In this document: piece by piece, positions 62,515-64,000 of the stretch
Position numbering within the stretch: position 1 is the stretch's first letter
Layout of the letters: every line of letters starts with the position of its first letter
Source: Bacteroides thetaiotaomicron VPI-5482
GTDB lineage: Bacteria > Bacteroidota > Bacteroidia > Bacteroidales > Bacteroidaceae
Direction of reading: 5' to 3'
DNA length: 64,000 nucleotides
NCBI RefSeq assembly: GCF_000011065.1
Contig: NC_004663.1
Span: forward strand, 3,162,001-3,226,000
The notes under the pieces: model-generated
The model's database searches: none
The model's input: the letters and a program-made list of their open reading frames with translations, nothing else
What the model was told of the DNA's origin: nothing
Position numbers and translations under genes: made by a program

Positions 62515-62616
62515 TTACGCATAAACCTGTATGCTGTTGGTATTCGAATGACCTGTCATTCTGACGATGCTCTTTATCGAAATATAGGAGGCCATTAGGG
62601 TTCCGAAACAGTAAAC
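62515..62616 (-). pseudogene. decayed integrase fragment (HTFGT to YA box)
   Basis: Minus-strand frame: VYCFGTLMASYISIKSIVRM then TGHSNTNSIQVYA, then a stop. This matches the box II region of Bacteroides tyrosine recombinases (HTFGTLxL...IxxVSxMLGHxNIxTTQIYA). The catalytic Arg-His pair is gone and stops lie on both sides. It differs from the fragment at 60366, so at least two other integrases once sat in this region. Confidence 0.7.
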
Positions 62617-63212
62617 CTAAAAGCATAAATTAAAGATTAAACATAATTCTAACTGATACAATTTATGTCATATAGTAGCTTTGGCTGTCTTAACCACTAA
62701 AACACAAAAAAGCAAATTTTGGAAAAGGTTCAGTTACTTATTTGTTCCTTGTTCTTGAAAGAGAAATAAAAGTGGAACAATCCTCTAAAAAGATATTTTA
62801 TAAATCCAATCCGTTACTTTGAAAAACACAAAACTACTGTAAAACAATATCACATAGAATCTGTAACCAACAAACTTTTAGTATAAATCAATACTATGAT
62901 ATCTTATTTATAAAGCCACATAGTTAAACTACTCAATAAAGATATATCCAATGTAATACTGTTACTATTTTCAAGTTAACCCTATTCCTTGGTTCATATT
63001 TCAACTTCTTACCTGCAAAAATAGTCCGTGTCCTGCGGATTGCCCAAGGCAGCCCTGCGGGCTGGTTGGCGAGCAAAAAATCATCCTCGCTACGCTCCGG
63101 TATTTTTTCCTGCCAAGCCTTGCACAATCCCGGACACGAACAACCCGGCAAGTAAGAAATCGAAATACTGGCTCCACGGAGCCGGTTATGTCTAATTTTA
63201 AATGATTAAAGT
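62617..63212. other. gap containing a sharp GC step at about 63.0 kb
   Basis: Up to about 63000 the DNA is very AT-rich and empty. From 63020 it becomes GC-rich, with CCCTGCGGG and a GGCTCCACGGAGCC hairpin (63170-63183). Two overlapping minus-strand frames (62933-63151 and 63001-63291) look like shadows. CGTGTCC/GGACACG copies near 63034 and 63134 could pair around the GC-rich segment. This looks like the left edge of another mobile element. Confidence 0.5.
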
Positions 63213-64000
63213 ATGGCTGAAATGACCGAAATGCAGGTTCACGAAGAACGAGTAATGAACCTCGTAGAAAGTAGCAGTGGTACCCCGACAATCACTCCGC
63301 TCACAAAAACAAATGCGCACCGTGCAGAATCCATCCGGCGAATCGGAACGGACAAAGATGCGGTCGCCTTCCATTTCCGCAAGAAAAGCACAGGTATGTA
63401 TATGTATATCCATACCTACACGGAAAACGGTGAAGAGAAAGAATTGCGTGCTTCTGACTTCAAAAACTGGGAAGTAACAGAATTCAAGTATCCCGGCTAT
63501 CTGGAAGAACTGGAAGAAATTGCCGTCAATGCCTACCGCTGGAATTCCCATGATCCGGAAACAAGGGCTGAAACGGACATCATGGGATATGAAAAGCAGC
63601 TCCATGAAGACCTGAAGAAAATACCGGAGGCAAAAAAAAGGATTACATCAATACTTACAAAAGTAAAATATCCGTTTTATTCCACAGCCTCTCACGCTGC
63701 GCAAACCCGATGGTAACAGGACGGGGCGGATTCAATTTCCAAAGGAATGAAAAGGCACAAAATGCCTATCAGAACAGATACGACGAATTCCTGAAATGGC
63801 GTGAGAAATTTCTGAAAGCCATGCAACTGCTCACGGAAAAAGACAGGCCCGAAGAAGAAAAACGGGAGGAAACATGGCGCAGACTGAAACGTGACATTGC
63901 AAGCAGCGCAAACACGATTCACGAGATTGATACGGGAAAAGCCAGAGGATACAACCGGGCACTCTTCGTAAGCAGCATCTTCAACAAGGTCAGCACATTT
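63213..64000 (+). pseudogene. frameshifted mobile-element protein, runs off right edge
   Basis: The first frame (63213-63716) gives 167 residues, with VAFHFRKKSTGMYMYIHTYT and ELRASDFKNWEVTEFKYPGY. The protein then continues in the -1 frame as KDYINTYKSKISVLFHSLSR, CANPMVTGRGGFNFQRNEKA and onward to the window edge, with the same composition. The switch falls in an A8 tract (63632-63639). One more A, or -1 slippage at A AAA AAA there, restores a single protein (EAKKKDYIN). I do not recognise a named family; the SRCxxPMVTG segment recalls proteins of Bacteroides conjugative elements and phages. Confidence 0.6.

Noticed and set aside
62933..63291. Two overlapping minus-strand frames at the GC step
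   Set aside because: They overlap each other in different frames, and one runs into the 63213 gene; the region is better explained as a structured non-coding edge.

Overview
The window looks like a chromosome segment of a gut Bacteroides, close to B. thetaiotaomicron or B. ovatus. The evidence is: two SusC/SusD outer-membrane uptake loci; promoters of the Bacteroides type (TTTG or TTG, about 19-20 bp, TAnnTTTG); weak Shine-Dalgarno sites; a linked gadB-glsA-channel-gadC acid-resistance cluster; and Bacteroides-type HU proteins and integrases. The species is inferred, not proven.

Layout: 0-7 kb is the right part of a polysaccharide-utilisation-like locus (NHL protein, SusC, SusD, DUF1735/DUF4361 lipoprotein). 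7-10 kb holds two HU-like proteins and small membrane proteins. 10-16 kb is a redox and housekeeping stretch: a rubredoxin too short for ordinary ORF callers, a sensor kinase with a Cys-bearing PAS domain, a Ca2+ P-type ATPase, a HAD phosphatase and RibF. 16.2-18.2 kb is a compact unit of a 29-residue membrane peptide, a CPBP (CAAX-type) protease, a DUF2975 protein and a small Cro/CI regulator, headed by repeated TATCG operator-like sites. 18.3-23.8 kb has SufE, an M28 peptidase, an S66 carboxypeptidase, a GH16 glycosidase and the ptb-buk pair.

23.8-30.7 kb is accessory DNA: a toxin remnant, a DUF1703 ATPase/nuclease with an HTH partner, an IS3-type element with a -1 frameshift site and TTT target duplication, a 22-bp-period repeat, and a large palindromic repeat split by an IS4-type element. 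30.7-37.6 kb is a second SusC/SusD locus run by an ECF sigma/FecR anti-sigma pair. 37.7-45.3 kb is mostly core: pnp, a thioredoxin-fold lipoprotein without its CxxC, greA behind a leader terminator, a HIT protein, two transporters and a sigma factor. 45.5-50.9 kb is the glutamate-dependent acid-resistance cluster, followed by a second Cys-PAS kinase.

From tRNA-Phe at 52.4 kb rightwards the DNA is an integrated island. It carries an integrase and then a three-gene minus-strand operon: a 55-residue protein, a metallo-beta-lactamase-fold protein, and a 1407-residue trypsin-like protease fused to a STAND-type NTPase. This looks like an AVAST/Avs1-like anti-phage or other conflict system and is the most interesting part of the window. 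Next come a DUF2971 gene and a graveyard of decayed integrase pieces. At about 63.0 kb another mobile element begins, whose first gene is frameshifted at an A8 tract and runs off the window.
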